From: Deltaproteobacteria bacterium
Lineage (GTDB): Bacteria > Desulfobacterota > Desulfomonilia > UBA1062
Assembly (NCBI GenBank): GCA_003643935.1
Contig: QMLJ01000042.1
Coordinates: forward strand, 1-8,056
Direction of reading: 5' to 3'
DNA length: 8,056 nt
Positions 1-6,791 of this stretch are shown piece by piece. The translations under genes were made by a program, and so were the position numbers. Under the pieces are notes generated by a model. The model was not told the origin of the DNA. It did no database searches and saw only the letters and a program-made list of their open reading frames with translations. Within the stretch, counting starts at the first letter, position 1; every line of letters starts with the position of its first letter.

Positions 1-219
1 GTCAAGGGGGGTTCGCCCCTTCCTGAGCACTCGCATCCACATGAGCAGATAGTTAACATAATAAAGGGTGAGATTGAGCTGGTTGTGGATAACACGCAGT
101 ATAGAATGGGTCCAGGCACGGTCATGGTAATACCTTCAGGCGTTAAGCATTCTGGTAGGTCGATTACAGATTGTAAGATAATTGACATATTTCACCCGGT
201 ACGGGAAGACTACCGTTAA
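1..219 (+). CDS. Small cupin-domain protein, KdgF-like (3' part only)
   Basis: The reading frame is open from base 1 and ends at TAA 217-219, giving the last 72 residues; the start lies upstream of the window. Cupin motif 1 is visible as HSHPHEQ (residues 10-16 of the visible part) followed by G23, and motif 2 as G39, P45-S-G47, H50. The likely metal ligands are H10, H12, Q16 and H50. Gln in the usual Glu position, and the ending FHPVREDYR, resemble KdgF-type small cupins, which are single-domain proteins of about 105-115 residues, so roughly 35-40 residues are missing. Members of this group bind a divalent metal. KdgF itself acts on unsaturated uronates from pectin or alginate, but many relatives are uncharacterised, so no substrate is assigned. 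The gene converges on the minus-strand transporter operon. The cupin fold is certain; the specific role is unknown. Confidence 0.88.
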   Translation, partial: VKGGSPLPEHSHPHEQIVNIIKGEIELVVDNTQYRMGPGTVMVIPSGVKHSGRSITDCKIIDIFHPVREDYR

Positions 220-256
220 ACTCAGTCCTTGTTGCAAGACTAAAGGTAGTTTATTT

Positions 257-277
257 AAATGTCGGTGCTGACTTTTT
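257..277. terminator. Weak hairpin with T-run between convergent genes
   Basis: A short imperfect inverted repeat, AAAT-GTC (257-263) and GAC-TTTT (270-276), encloses a 6-base loop (GGTGCT) with one T-T mismatch. It is followed by T residues on the plus strand; read on the minus strand, AAAAAGTC precedes GACATTT. It sits in the 87-bp gap between two converging genes, where a shared bidirectional terminator would be expected. The stem has only three G/C-containing pairs in a row, so it is weak. A second small hairpin, CTTG-TTG-CAAG at 228-238, lies just after the cupin stop and could also contribute. Confidence 0.3.
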
Positions 278-306
278 GTATTTGGGTTCAGGTTTTATGC
301 GTGGTG

Positions 307-1134
307 CTATCTCCTAAGCCTTGGGTCTATGGCGTCTCTTATGCCCTCGCCAAGGAGATTGTAGCCTAGCACGGTTACGAGTATGGCAAGACCTGGAAAG
401 ACCGAGAGCCACCACGCAATGCCAAGTACGTTCTTGCCTTCTGCCAGTATATTACCCCAGCTCGGTGTAGGCGGTTGTACACCTATCCCTAGGAAAGAAA
501 GCGCAGACTCTGTGAGTACCGCAGACGCCACGCCAAGTGTTGCGGCAACCAGTACAGGGGCCATTGCATTTGGCAAGATATGATGGAATATAATCCTGAA
601 GTCGGATGCGCCCAAGGCCTTCTCTGCCAGTACAAAGTCCCTTTCCTTGAGGCTCAAGAACTCGGCCCTGACCAGACGCGCAATACCCATCCACGATGTA
701 AGGCCTATCACGGCCATGATGTTCGTTATACTTGGCTCCAGGAAGGCTATTACGGCAAGTATCAAGAAAAAGGATGGGAAACATAACATTATGTCAACAA
801 GTCTCATTATCACCACATCTACCCAGCCTCCGTAATACCCGGCCAAGGCACCAAGTATGATGCCAACAGCTGATGCAATGCCCACCGCTACAATCCCGAC
901 CTTGAGAGATACACCTGCGCCGTACACCATGCGAGAGAAGACGTCCCTACCAAGCTCGTCAGTGCCGAACAGGTGCGAGGCCGACGGTGGGGACAGTATA
1001 TGGTTTACATCTATCACCGCCGGGTCATAAGGTGCAATGAAAGGGGCAAGAATGTATACCAGGAACAACATGATAACCACTGTCAGTCCTGAGAGCGCGA
1101 GTCTGTCCTGAGCCAGTCTTGTCCAGAAGTCCAT
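307..1134 (-). CDS. ABC transporter permease, OppC/DppC type
   Basis: This 275-residue inner-membrane permease belongs to the peptide/nickel importer class and forms the transmembrane channel with the OppB/DppB-type partner encoded just upstream. An N-terminal membrane segment (about 14-35) is followed by the OppC-type signature around HLFGTDELGRDVFSR (54-68), then about five more hydrophobic segments. The cytoplasmic EAA loop, which docks onto the ATPase, is at 170-189 (AEKALG...ILPN). The ending DAIDPRLRR is typical of the subfamily. Start choice: ATG at 1134 has AAGGGTG about 8 bases upstream and lies 2 bp after the stop of the preceding gene, so translation is probably coupled. It is the last gene of the operon; no ATPase gene follows. 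Length is normal for the family. Family and role are clear; the substrate (dipeptide, oligopeptide, nickel or other) cannot be read from the sequence. Confidence 0.95.
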   Translation of the reverse strand: MDFWTRLAQDRLALSGLTVVIMLFLVYILAPFIAPYDPAVIDVNHILSPPSASHLFGTDELGRDVFSRMVYGAGVSLKVGIVAVGIASAVGIILGALAGYYGGWVDVVIMRLVDIMLCFPSFFLILAVIAFLEPSITNIMAVIGLTSWMGIARLVRAEFLSLKERDFVLAEKALGASDFRIIFHHILPNAMAPVLVAATLGVASAVLTESALSFLGIGVQPPTPSWGNILAEGKNVLGIAWWLSVFPGLAILVTVLGYNLLGEGIRDAIDPRLRR

Positions 1135-1136
1135 GA

Positions 1137-2111
1137 TTACTGCACCCTTATTCTTGGATCTGCAATACCATAAGCAATATCTGCTATGAGGTTTCCAAGT
1201 AATGTAAGGAAAGCACCTATGGTAAGGCTCCCCATGATCATGTTATAGTCCCTCATCATGATGGCTTGATAAAACAACTGACCAAGGCCGGGGATGGAGA
1301 ATATGCTTTCGAATATGACGCTACCACCTATGAGGCCGGGTATCGAGAGTCCTAGGATGGTTATGACGGGAAGCAGTGCATTTCTCATGGCGTGCTTATA
1401 CACTACCACGTGTTCTGGAAGACCCTTTGCCCTTGCCGTTGTTATATAGTCCTGCCTTATTATCTCCAGCATGCTGGAACGCATGTATCTGCTCAACCCT
1501 GCAAGAGAACCCACTGCAGATATTATTACAGGTAGGAATAGATGCCTTGTAAGGTCGAGTATCTTTGCACCTATACCCATGTAGTTGTAATACGGCGAGT
1601 GCATACCTGATATGGGTAGTAACCCGAGTCTTAGGCCCAGAGAATCCATGCATAAAAGGGCGAGCCAGAACCCAGGCATGGAAAAGCCTATGAATACAAT
1701 AACGGTTATCGCCCTGTCAGTGAAACTACCGTGTTTAACAGCGGATATCACCCCGAGCGGTATGGCAACGAAGAATATGATTATCATGGATGCTAGATTT
1801 ATCCCAAGCGTTATGGGTAGTCTCTGCTTTATCTTTTCCCACACCGGCCTTTCGTCAGAGGATATGGAATTGCCGAAGTCAAGGTGTGAAAGGTTCTTAA
1901 GCCATATGAGATATTGAATCCCGAGTGGTCTGTCCAGGCCGTAATGATGTCTTAACTGTTGTATTGCCTCGGGTGTTATGTTTGGATTAAGCTCTGCCTG
2001 CAATGCAGTTGGCTCACCAGGCGCGAGATGTATAACGAAGAAGCACACAACGGTTATACCAATGAACGTTGGTATCAGAATGGATATGCGTTTTACAAGA
2101 TATTTTATCAT
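1137..2111 (-). CDS. ABC transporter permease, OppB/DppB type
   Basis: This 324-residue inner-membrane permease pairs with the downstream OppC/DppC-type subunit. The start [20 protein letters not shown] is the classic OppB/DppB N-terminus: short basic head, first membrane helix, then the HLAPGEP motif (28-34). The EAA loop lies at about 225-248 (ARAKGL...NALLP), and the C-terminus ends in [10 protein letters not shown] chose ATG at 2109-2111 because it matches the family start and lies 2 bp after the TAG of the binding-protein gene. A longer reading from TTG at 2157-2159 adds 16 residues, overlaps the upstream gene by 46 bp and has GAGGA directly against the start codon, so it is unlikely. 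There is no strong Shine-Dalgarno before 2111, so translational coupling is the likely mode. Substrate not determined. Confidence 0.93.
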   Translation of the reverse strand: MIKYLVKRISILIPTFIGITVVCFFVIHLAPGEPTALQAELNPNITPEAIQQLRHHYGLDRPLGIQYLIWLKNLSHLDFGNSISSDERPVWEKIKQRLPITLGINLASMIIIFFVAIPLGVISAVKHGSFTDRAITVIVFIGFSMPGFWLALLCMDSLGLRLGLLPISGMHSPYYNYMGIGAKILDLTRHLFLPVIISAVGSLAGLSRYMRSSMLEIIRQDYITTARAKGLPEHVVVYKHAMRNALLPVITILGLSIPGLIGGSVIFESIFSIPGLGQLFYQAIMMRDYNMIMGSLTIGAFLTLLGNLIADIAYGIADPRIRVQ

Positions 2112-2113
2112 GT

Positions 2114-3766
2114 CTATGGCAAAAAATGGTATCTCTGAAGGGCTTCTGGTACGTACCAATCCTCAATGTTGTACATGATACCAGCAGGGGCAGGTTTTAT
2201 CCCCCTGAACCTGGCACTAACAGCAGGCAGACTGTAAGGTATGTAGAGAAACACATAGGGCTGGTCTTGAGCCAGTATTTCCTGGATCCTGAAGTAGTAT
2301 TTCCTCCTTTTCTCGTTATCAAAGGTATGTCTTCCCTCTTCCAACAACCTGTCCACCTCTGGATTTGAGTAACCTACAAAGTTAAGACCCCCTGGTCTGG
2401 TATTGCTCGAATGCCATACAGTGTAAAGGTCCGGGTCCTGCGTTATGTTCCAGCCCAGTATTACTGCATCGAAATTTCTCTTGTCAACGAACTCCTTGAG
2501 GAAGACCGTCCATTCGACTATCCTTATCTTTACCTTTATTCCAACCTTTGCAAGCCTCTGCTGTATTATTATTGCAGCCTTTTTCCGCATGCCATTACCC
2601 TGATTTGTCATAATAGTAAACTCAAAGGGCCTGCCATCCTTATCCAGTATACCGTCACCATCATGGTCCATGTACCCGGCCTTACTGAGTAGCTCCATAG
2701 CCTTTTTCCTGTCATAAGTGTATCTCTTTACATCAGGATTGTACCATAGGGTGCCTGGCTTGTATGGTCCTGTTGCAACCTTACCGAGGCCCAGCAGTAC
2801 ACCCTTTATGATCTCTTTCTTGTCTATTGCATATGCCATTGCCTGCCTTACTCTTTTATCATCAAAAGGCTTGCGTCTCAGGTTGAACCCAAGGTAGGTG
2901 TAGCCATCGGCCAGGTACTTGTATTTCTTGTACATTCGCTTGAACTTCAGTGTATTTGTCTGCCTTAGGTACTGTAGTGGGCTTAGACCCATTATGTCAA
3001 TATTGCCTGCCTTCAATTCCATGAACTGTGTTGTCTGGTCTGGTATGATGACATACGATATGCCGTTCAGGTATGGCCTTTTAATGAAGTAATCCTTGTT
3101 TGCCTCAAGCAGTATCCTGGAGCCTGTATCCCAACGCCTGAACTTGAACGGTCCTGTTCCAATGGGTGCATGGGTAAGGGGGGATTTTGCAACTGGTATA
3201 CCTTTTAGGAGGTGCTCGGGCAATATCTCAAGGCCCCAACTTATGAGTGCAGGGGCAAAGGGTCTTTCATAAGTTACCTCGAAGGTATACTTGTCTATAA
3301 TCCTTGCCTTTTTTACCAGCTTATACCTGCCAGCATATGCGGTTGGCGTGGATGGGTCTATGATGGTCTTATAGGTAAACATTACATCGGATGCCGTGAA
3401 AGGAGCGCCGTCATGCCACTTCACGCCTTTTCTCAGGTGGAATATTATTTTCTTGCCCCCATCCTTGATTTCCCATGACTTGGCAAGGTCGCCCACGATG
3501 TTGTAATCCTTGTCATATTTCACAAGGCCATTGTATATAAGGCTACACACCTCGTGCGAGGTGCTGTCTGATGAGAGCATGGGAATGAGGTTGGATGCAT
3601 CACCTATGGAAGATTCAACGAGCACGTCTCCATATGCAGGTATGTCTGAGATTTTTTTTACTGTCACATGATGCTTGTGATTGCCGTCTGAACATGCTAT
3701 CATTGTAATCATCAAGGTGATGATGGCAAATATGCACCATATTCTTTTCATATGCTTAAGACGCAT
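2114..3766 (-). CDS. Peptide-type ABC solute-binding lipoprotein (SBP family 5)
   Basis: This 550-residue extracytoplasmic binding protein of the DppA/OppA (SBP_bac_5, cluster C) family captures the ligand and delivers it to the two permeases encoded downstream. A lysine/arginine head and hydrophobic stretch lead to a lipobox-like MIAC, with Cys25 as the probable lipidated residue. The family signature is seen at 93-130: DLAKSWEI, then [20 protein letters not shown]. Other hallmarks are GTGPFKF (203-209) and the segment around [18 protein letters not shown] (302-319). [13 protein letters not shown] loop at 367-378 resembles a calcium-binding EF-hand/dockerin loop. Start: ATG 3766 has only AGGA 2 bases away. 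ATG 3751 (residue 6, MKRIWC...) would also give a good lipoprotein signal and lies 4 nt after the stop of a possible leader ORF, so it is a real alternative. First gene of the operon. Ligand unknown. Confidence 0.94.
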   Translation of the reverse strand: MRLKHMKRIWCIFAIITLMITMIACSDGNHKHHVTVKKISDIPAYGDVLVESSIGDASNLIPMLSSDSTSHEVCSLIYNGLVKYDKDYNIVGDLAKSWEIKDGGKKIIFHLRKGVKWHDGAPFTASDVMFTYKTIIDPSTPTAYAGRYKLVKKARIIDKYTFEVTYERPFAPALISWGLEILPEHLLKGIPVAKSPLTHAPIGTGPFKFRRWDTGSRILLEANKDYFIKRPYLNGISYVIIPDQTTQFMELKAGNIDIMGLSPLQYLRQTNTLKFKRMYKKYKYLADGYTYLGFNLRRKPFDDKRVRQAMAYAIDKKEIIKGVLLGLGKVATGPYKPGTLWYNPDVKRYTYDRKKAMELLSKAGYMDHDGDGILDKDGRPFEFTIMTNQGNGMRKKAAIIIQQRLAKVGIKVKIRIVEWTVFLKEFVDKRNFDAVILGWNITQDPDLYTVWHSSNTRPGGLNFVGYSNPEVDRLLEEGRHTFDNEKRRKYYFRIQEILAQDQPYVFLYIPYSLPAVSARFRGIKPAPAGIMYNIEDWYVPEALQRYHFLP

Positions 3767-3809
3767 TTTCCTGGCAGGATAGCAGAACCTTATGATAAGG
3801 ACAAGACAC
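3756..3809 (-). CDS. Possible 17-residue leader ORF before the binding-protein gene
   Basis: On the minus strand a strong Shine-Dalgarno, AAGGAG (3817-3822), is followed after 7 bases by GTG (3807-3809). This opens a 17-codon frame, [17 protein letters not shown], ending at TAA 3756-3758. The frame overlaps ATG 3766 of the binding-protein gene out of frame and stops 4 bases before its second ATG (3749-3751). No usable in-frame start for the binding protein itself sits behind this ribosome site, because an in-frame TAG precedes it. The arrangement could be a short leader peptide whose translation is coupled to, or controls, the operon. It could also be a chance site; there is no homology to call on. 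Confidence 0.3.
   Translation of the reverse strand: MSCPYHKVLLSCQENAS
3788..3800. promoter_or_regulatory. Perfect 13-bp palindrome in divergent promoter region
   Basis: CCTTAT-G-ATAAGG is a perfect 6+1+6 inverted repeat in the middle of the 91-bp gap between the divergently transcribed transporter operon and the EndoQ-helicase gene. The position suits a dimeric repressor or activator operator acting on one or both genes. It also contains TATGAT (3791-3796), a possible -10 box for the plus-strand gene, though no convincing -35 lies upstream. In minus-strand mRNA the same bases could form only a short 5-bp hairpin with a UCA loop. The regulator is unknown. Confidence 0.35.
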
Positions 3810-3844
3810 TATTTCTCTCCTTTCAGGATGTATAGGGGCTTTTT

Positions 3845-3850
3845 ATTATA
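3845..3850 (-). promoter_or_regulatory. Candidate -10 box (TATAAT) for the transporter operon
   Basis: On the minus strand a perfect TATAAT lies upstream of the AAGGAG site and the binding-protein gene, which would place the transcript start near 3838. The expected -35 position (about 3867-3873, inside the first codons of the divergent gene) has no TTGACA-like sequence, so the promoter is supported by the -10 box and its position alone. An extended or activator-dependent promoter would be needed. Confidence 0.35.
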
Positions 3851-3857
3851 GGGACCT

Positions 3858-6785
3858 ATGAAGTTTTTAGCTGACCTACACGTCCATTCCAGATACTCCA
3901 GGGCTACAAGCAAGGACCTTTCTATACATTCGCTCGCCATTGGTGCCAAGAAAAAAGGCATTGATGTGCTTGGTACAGGAGACTTCACACATCCACTGTG
4001 GATTCAGGAACTCGAAGAAAACCTTGAAGATGCTGAACCAGGCCTGTATCGCCTAAAGCAGAGAGACCTAGACGTCAGGTTTGTGCTTACCTCGGAGATA
4101 AGTACCATATACAAGCAAGGAGGCAGTGTCCGCAAGGTGCATCACCTTATAGTTGCCCCCAACATGGAGGTTGCACACAAGATAGGCTCTTCACTGGCAA
4201 GAATAGGGAACATAGCCTCGGACGGTAGACCCATACTAGGTATAAGCTCCAGGGACCTGCTTGAGGTAGTGTTAACAGCCGACAGCAATGCCTTCCTTAT
4301 CCCTGCACACATATGGACACCCTGGTTCTCAGCACTTGGGTCCAAGTCCGGGTTTGATTCCATAAAGGAATGCTATGGTGATCTTGAGCCTTACATATTT
4401 GCGGTGGAGACCGGGCTTTCCTCTGATCCCCCTATGAACTGGAGAGTGAGCTCTCTCGACAGGTATCACCTGGTATCAAACTCGGATGCTCATTCTGCTG
4501 CAAAGATAGGTAGGGAGGCAACCATTTTCTCATGGGAGATGAACTACTTTTCCATGATGGATGCCATGAAGACCGGGAACCACTTGGAAGGTACGGTGGA
4601 GTTCTTTCCAGAAGAGGGTAAATATCACCTTGATGGACACCGGGCATGTGGGGTGGTGCTAAGCCCCGAGGAGACAAAGGAGCTTGGTGGTATATGCCCT
4701 GTATGTTCCAGGCCGGTCACAGTGGGCGTGTTAAACCGCGTGATATCTCTTTCTGACAGGGATAGCAGCCAAAAGCCGGAAAGTGCAAGGCCGTTCTACT
4801 CGCTTATACCCCTGGCCGAGATCCTTGGTGAGATAATGGGGGTAGGGCCGTCCTCAAAGAGGGTGCTCTCTCAGCAAGAGAAACTGCTTACGTATTTTCA
4901 AGGAGAACTCAAGCTACTCTTGAATGCAGACCTGGAAGAGATAAGGTCTGTTGCAGGTGAGATCCTTGCGTTTGCAATAGAGAGGATGCGCGCTGGAAAG
5001 GTACACAAGGAGGCCGGCTATGACGGTAAATTCGGTAAGATTACGATTTTTCACAAAAGTGAGATGCGCTCGCTGTTCGGTGGACTTTCAACTCCCAGGA
5101 TGAGGGAGAATAGCCTGGCGAATGAGAAGAGACTTCTTCCCGGTGATAAAAGGAAAGTGAAGGCCAGTGTTTCCTTTACAGCCACGCAGAGCGAGGTGGT
5201 AAACTTTCAGAAGGGGGTGCTCATTGTCCGGGCAGGGCCTGGTACCGGTAAAACAAGGGTGCTTACCGAGCGCATGCTCTATCTTTTGAACAATGGAGCA
5301 AGGCCTGATTCCATGCTTGCCCTTACGTTTACAACAAAGGCATGTGATGAGATAAAACAAAGGGTAGGAAGAGATGACCTGGATGTGTATACCTTTCATT
5401 CCCTTGCTGCCCGTTTGTTGAAAGATGCTGGCAGGGTGTTCAGCATAGCAGACGATAGTATCTTGGCAGTTGAGTTTCCAGGTAAGAAGGACATGATTGA
5501 GACGGCCATGGCCAGTTTATCAAGGGCTGAAGACATAGATGCCGAAGTGCAGACCATTATAGACGAGCTGAGGCATAAAGGCCTGTATCCATTTGAGATG
5601 CTCATAAGTGAAGCCATTGATGCATTAAGTTCACAAGAGATAGAGCCTTCATGGGAACACGTAATGGTGGATGAATTCCAAGATACAAGCCCATTGCAAT
5701 ATTCGTTTCTAAAGTTAATCACAAGGAGAGCCGAGAGCACCCTTGTGATAGGAGATCCACACCAGAGCATATACGCGTTCAGAGGTTCTGATCCCAGGGT
5801 GTTCGAGCGTCTGCACGATGATTTCAGGGAAACAAAAGAGGTAAAACTAAGGCATTCGCACAGATTGAACAGGACCATAGCCCGTGCATCGAACAGCCTT
5901 ATTGGTGAGGATGCAGTAGAGGGCCTTAAGGATGGCATGCCCATACAAGTTGTAAAGACCCCTTGGCCTGCTACATTTGTTGCAAGGGAGATAGAGCTTG
6001 TCTCCGGGGGTCTGTCACATAACAGCGCTGGAGAGGCAAAGGCAGATTATGCACTGAGCCAGGTAGCTGTCATAGTACGTACAAGGGTGCAGGCGAGGAC
6101 GATAATAAAGGCACTATCAGATGCATCCATTCCTCACGAAGTCGCCTATGAAAGACCGTTCTCAGAGATGAGTGGCATAAGGGAGCGGCTTGCCATACTT
6201 GAGAACAGCAATTGGACCCCTTATGTAAGGGGCGTTGGTGAAAAGTCGTTGGTTAGACTCCGTGCCGGCCAAAACTTGGATGGCAATCTAGGTCTTAGGA
6301 TAGGAAAGGCAAAAGAACTCGTTAATTCAATAACTGGTTCCATCTTGCATAGGATACGCACGGTGGAAGAGTCCAAGTTGTTTAATCTCCCTACATTGCC
6401 AGGGGATCACGAGTTTTACAAGTATGCGCGTGTCTTTGGGGACGACCTGGATGGTTTTATCCAGTGGTGCAGACTAAAGAGGGATCACGAGGGCATGGGG
6501 GGAGAAAAGGTAAGGGTGCTCACAGCGCACGCGGTGAAGGGCATGGAATTTAAGTGTGTGTTCATGGTTGGTCTTGAAAAGGGGTTGTTTCCTCTGGCTT
6601 CAGAACCCTTGAGGGAGGAGGAAAACCTCTTCTATGTTGCCATGACCAGGGCAATAGACAGACTATACCTTGTTTATTCCCATGAGCCGTCCTGCTTTAT
6701 TGATAGGATACCGAAAGACCTTAAGGCCTTCCGGTCCATGGGTGGGGGCAAGAAAGCCCCTCGACAGATGGTCTTGTTCGATTGA
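3858..6785 (+). CDS. Endonuclease Q-like PHP nuclease fused to UvrD-type helicase
   Basis: A 975-residue two-part protein. Residues 1-390 match EndoQ/TIGR00375: PHP motif DLHVHSRYSRATSKD (6-20; H8, H10), GTGDFTH (39-45), E80, HH 95-96, PAHIWTPW (149-156), SNSDAHS (207-213; D210, H212), then a zinc-finger-like segment with C264, C280 and C283. Known EndoQ enzymes nick DNA 5' of uracil, hypoxanthine and abasic sites. After a linker (about 392-437) comes an SF1A helicase: Q444, Walker A AGPGTGKT (459-466), motif Ia LTFTTKA, TFHS (512-515), Walker B VDEFQDTSPLQ (604-614), motif III GDPHQSIYAFRG (632-643), motif IV arginine R669, motif V (885-912, HAVKGMEF) and motif VI YVAMTRA (926-932). All ATPase motifs look intact; the stretches between them are shorter than in UvrD/PcrA. 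ATG 3858 is fixed by an in-frame TAG at 3849-3851 and begins right at the PHP motif; GGGA lies 3-4 bases upstream. Likely cytoplasmic excision repair; the joint activity is inferred. Confidence 0.93.
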   Translation: MKFLADLHVHSRYSRATSKDLSIHSLAIGAKKKGIDVLGTGDFTHPLWIQELEENLEDAEPGLYRLKQRDLDVRFVLTSEISTIYKQGGSVRKVHHLIVAPNMEVAHKIGSSLARIGNIASDGRPILGISSRDLLEVVLTADSNAFLIPAHIWTPWFSALGSKSGFDSIKECYGDLEPYIFAVETGLSSDPPMNWRVSSLDRYHLVSNSDAHSAAKIGREATIFSWEMNYFSMMDAMKTGNHLEGTVEFFPEEGKYHLDGHRACGVVLSPEETKELGGICPVCSRPVTVGVLNRVISLSDRDSSQKPESARPFYSLIPLAEILGEIMGVGPSSKRVLSQQEKLLTYFQGELKLLLNADLEEIRSVAGEILAFAIERMRAGKVHKEAGYDGKFGKITIFHKSEMRSLFGGLSTPRMRENSLANEKRLLPGDKRKVKASVSFTATQSEVVNFQKGVLIVRAGPGTGKTRVLTERMLYLLNNGARPDSMLALTFTTKACDEIKQRVGRDDLDVYTFHSLAARLLKDAGRVFSIADDSILAVEFPGKKDMIETAMASLSRAEDIDAEVQTIIDELRHKGLYPFEMLISEAIDALSSQEIEPSWEHVMVDEFQDTSPLQYSFLKLITRRAESTLVIGDPHQSIYAFRGSDPRVFERLHDDFRETKEVKLRHSHRLNRTIARASNSLIGEDAVEGLKDGMPIQVVKTPWPATFVAREIELVSGGLSHNSAGEAKADYALSQVAVIVRTRVQARTIIKALSDASIPHEVAYERPFSEMSGIRERLAILENSNWTPYVRGVGEKSLVRLRAGQNLDGNLGLRIGKAKELVNSITGSILHRIRTVEESKLFNLPTLPGDHEFYKYARVFGDDLDGFIQWCRLKRDHEGMGGEKVRVLTAHAVKGMEFKCVFMVGLEKGLFPLASEPLREEENLFYVAMTRAIDRLYLVYSHEPSCFIDRIPKDLKAFRSMGGGKKAPRQMVLFD

Positions 6786-6791
6786 CCGGTG
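6786..6791 (+). other. 6-bp junction, probable operon coupling
   Basis: Only CCGGTG separates the TGA of the EndoQ-helicase gene from the first ATG of the CNNM-like gene. The GGTGAT here (6788-6793) can pair with the 3' end of 16S rRNA and is well spaced for the ATG at 6801, so it may decide that start. There is no room for a terminator or promoter, which supports one transcript for both genes. Confidence 0.6.

Noticed and set aside
264..308. Two copies of GGTGCT (264-269, 303-308)
   Set aside because: A 6-base direct repeat this close is expected by chance and has no flanking similarity.
452..784. Open frame of 110 codons on the minus strand
   Set aside because: It overlaps the OppC-type permease gene in another frame on the same strand and has no membrane pattern or recognisable motif.
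2112..2159. 16-residue N-terminal extension of the OppB-type permease from a TTG codon
   Set aside because: It would overlap the binding-protein gene by 46 bp, its SD-like GAGGA touches the start codon, and the family N-terminus begins at the ATG at 2111.
3821..3849. Plus-strand promoter TTTCAG-17-TATTAT
   Set aside because: The -10 ends 8 bases before the ATG, so the transcript would start at or inside the start codon, and the -35 match is poor.
5396..5944. 182-codon minus-strand open frame
   Set aside because: It is antisense to the helicase motifs of the EndoQ-UvrD gene; its Ser-rich composition is what the reverse complement of that coding sequence produces.
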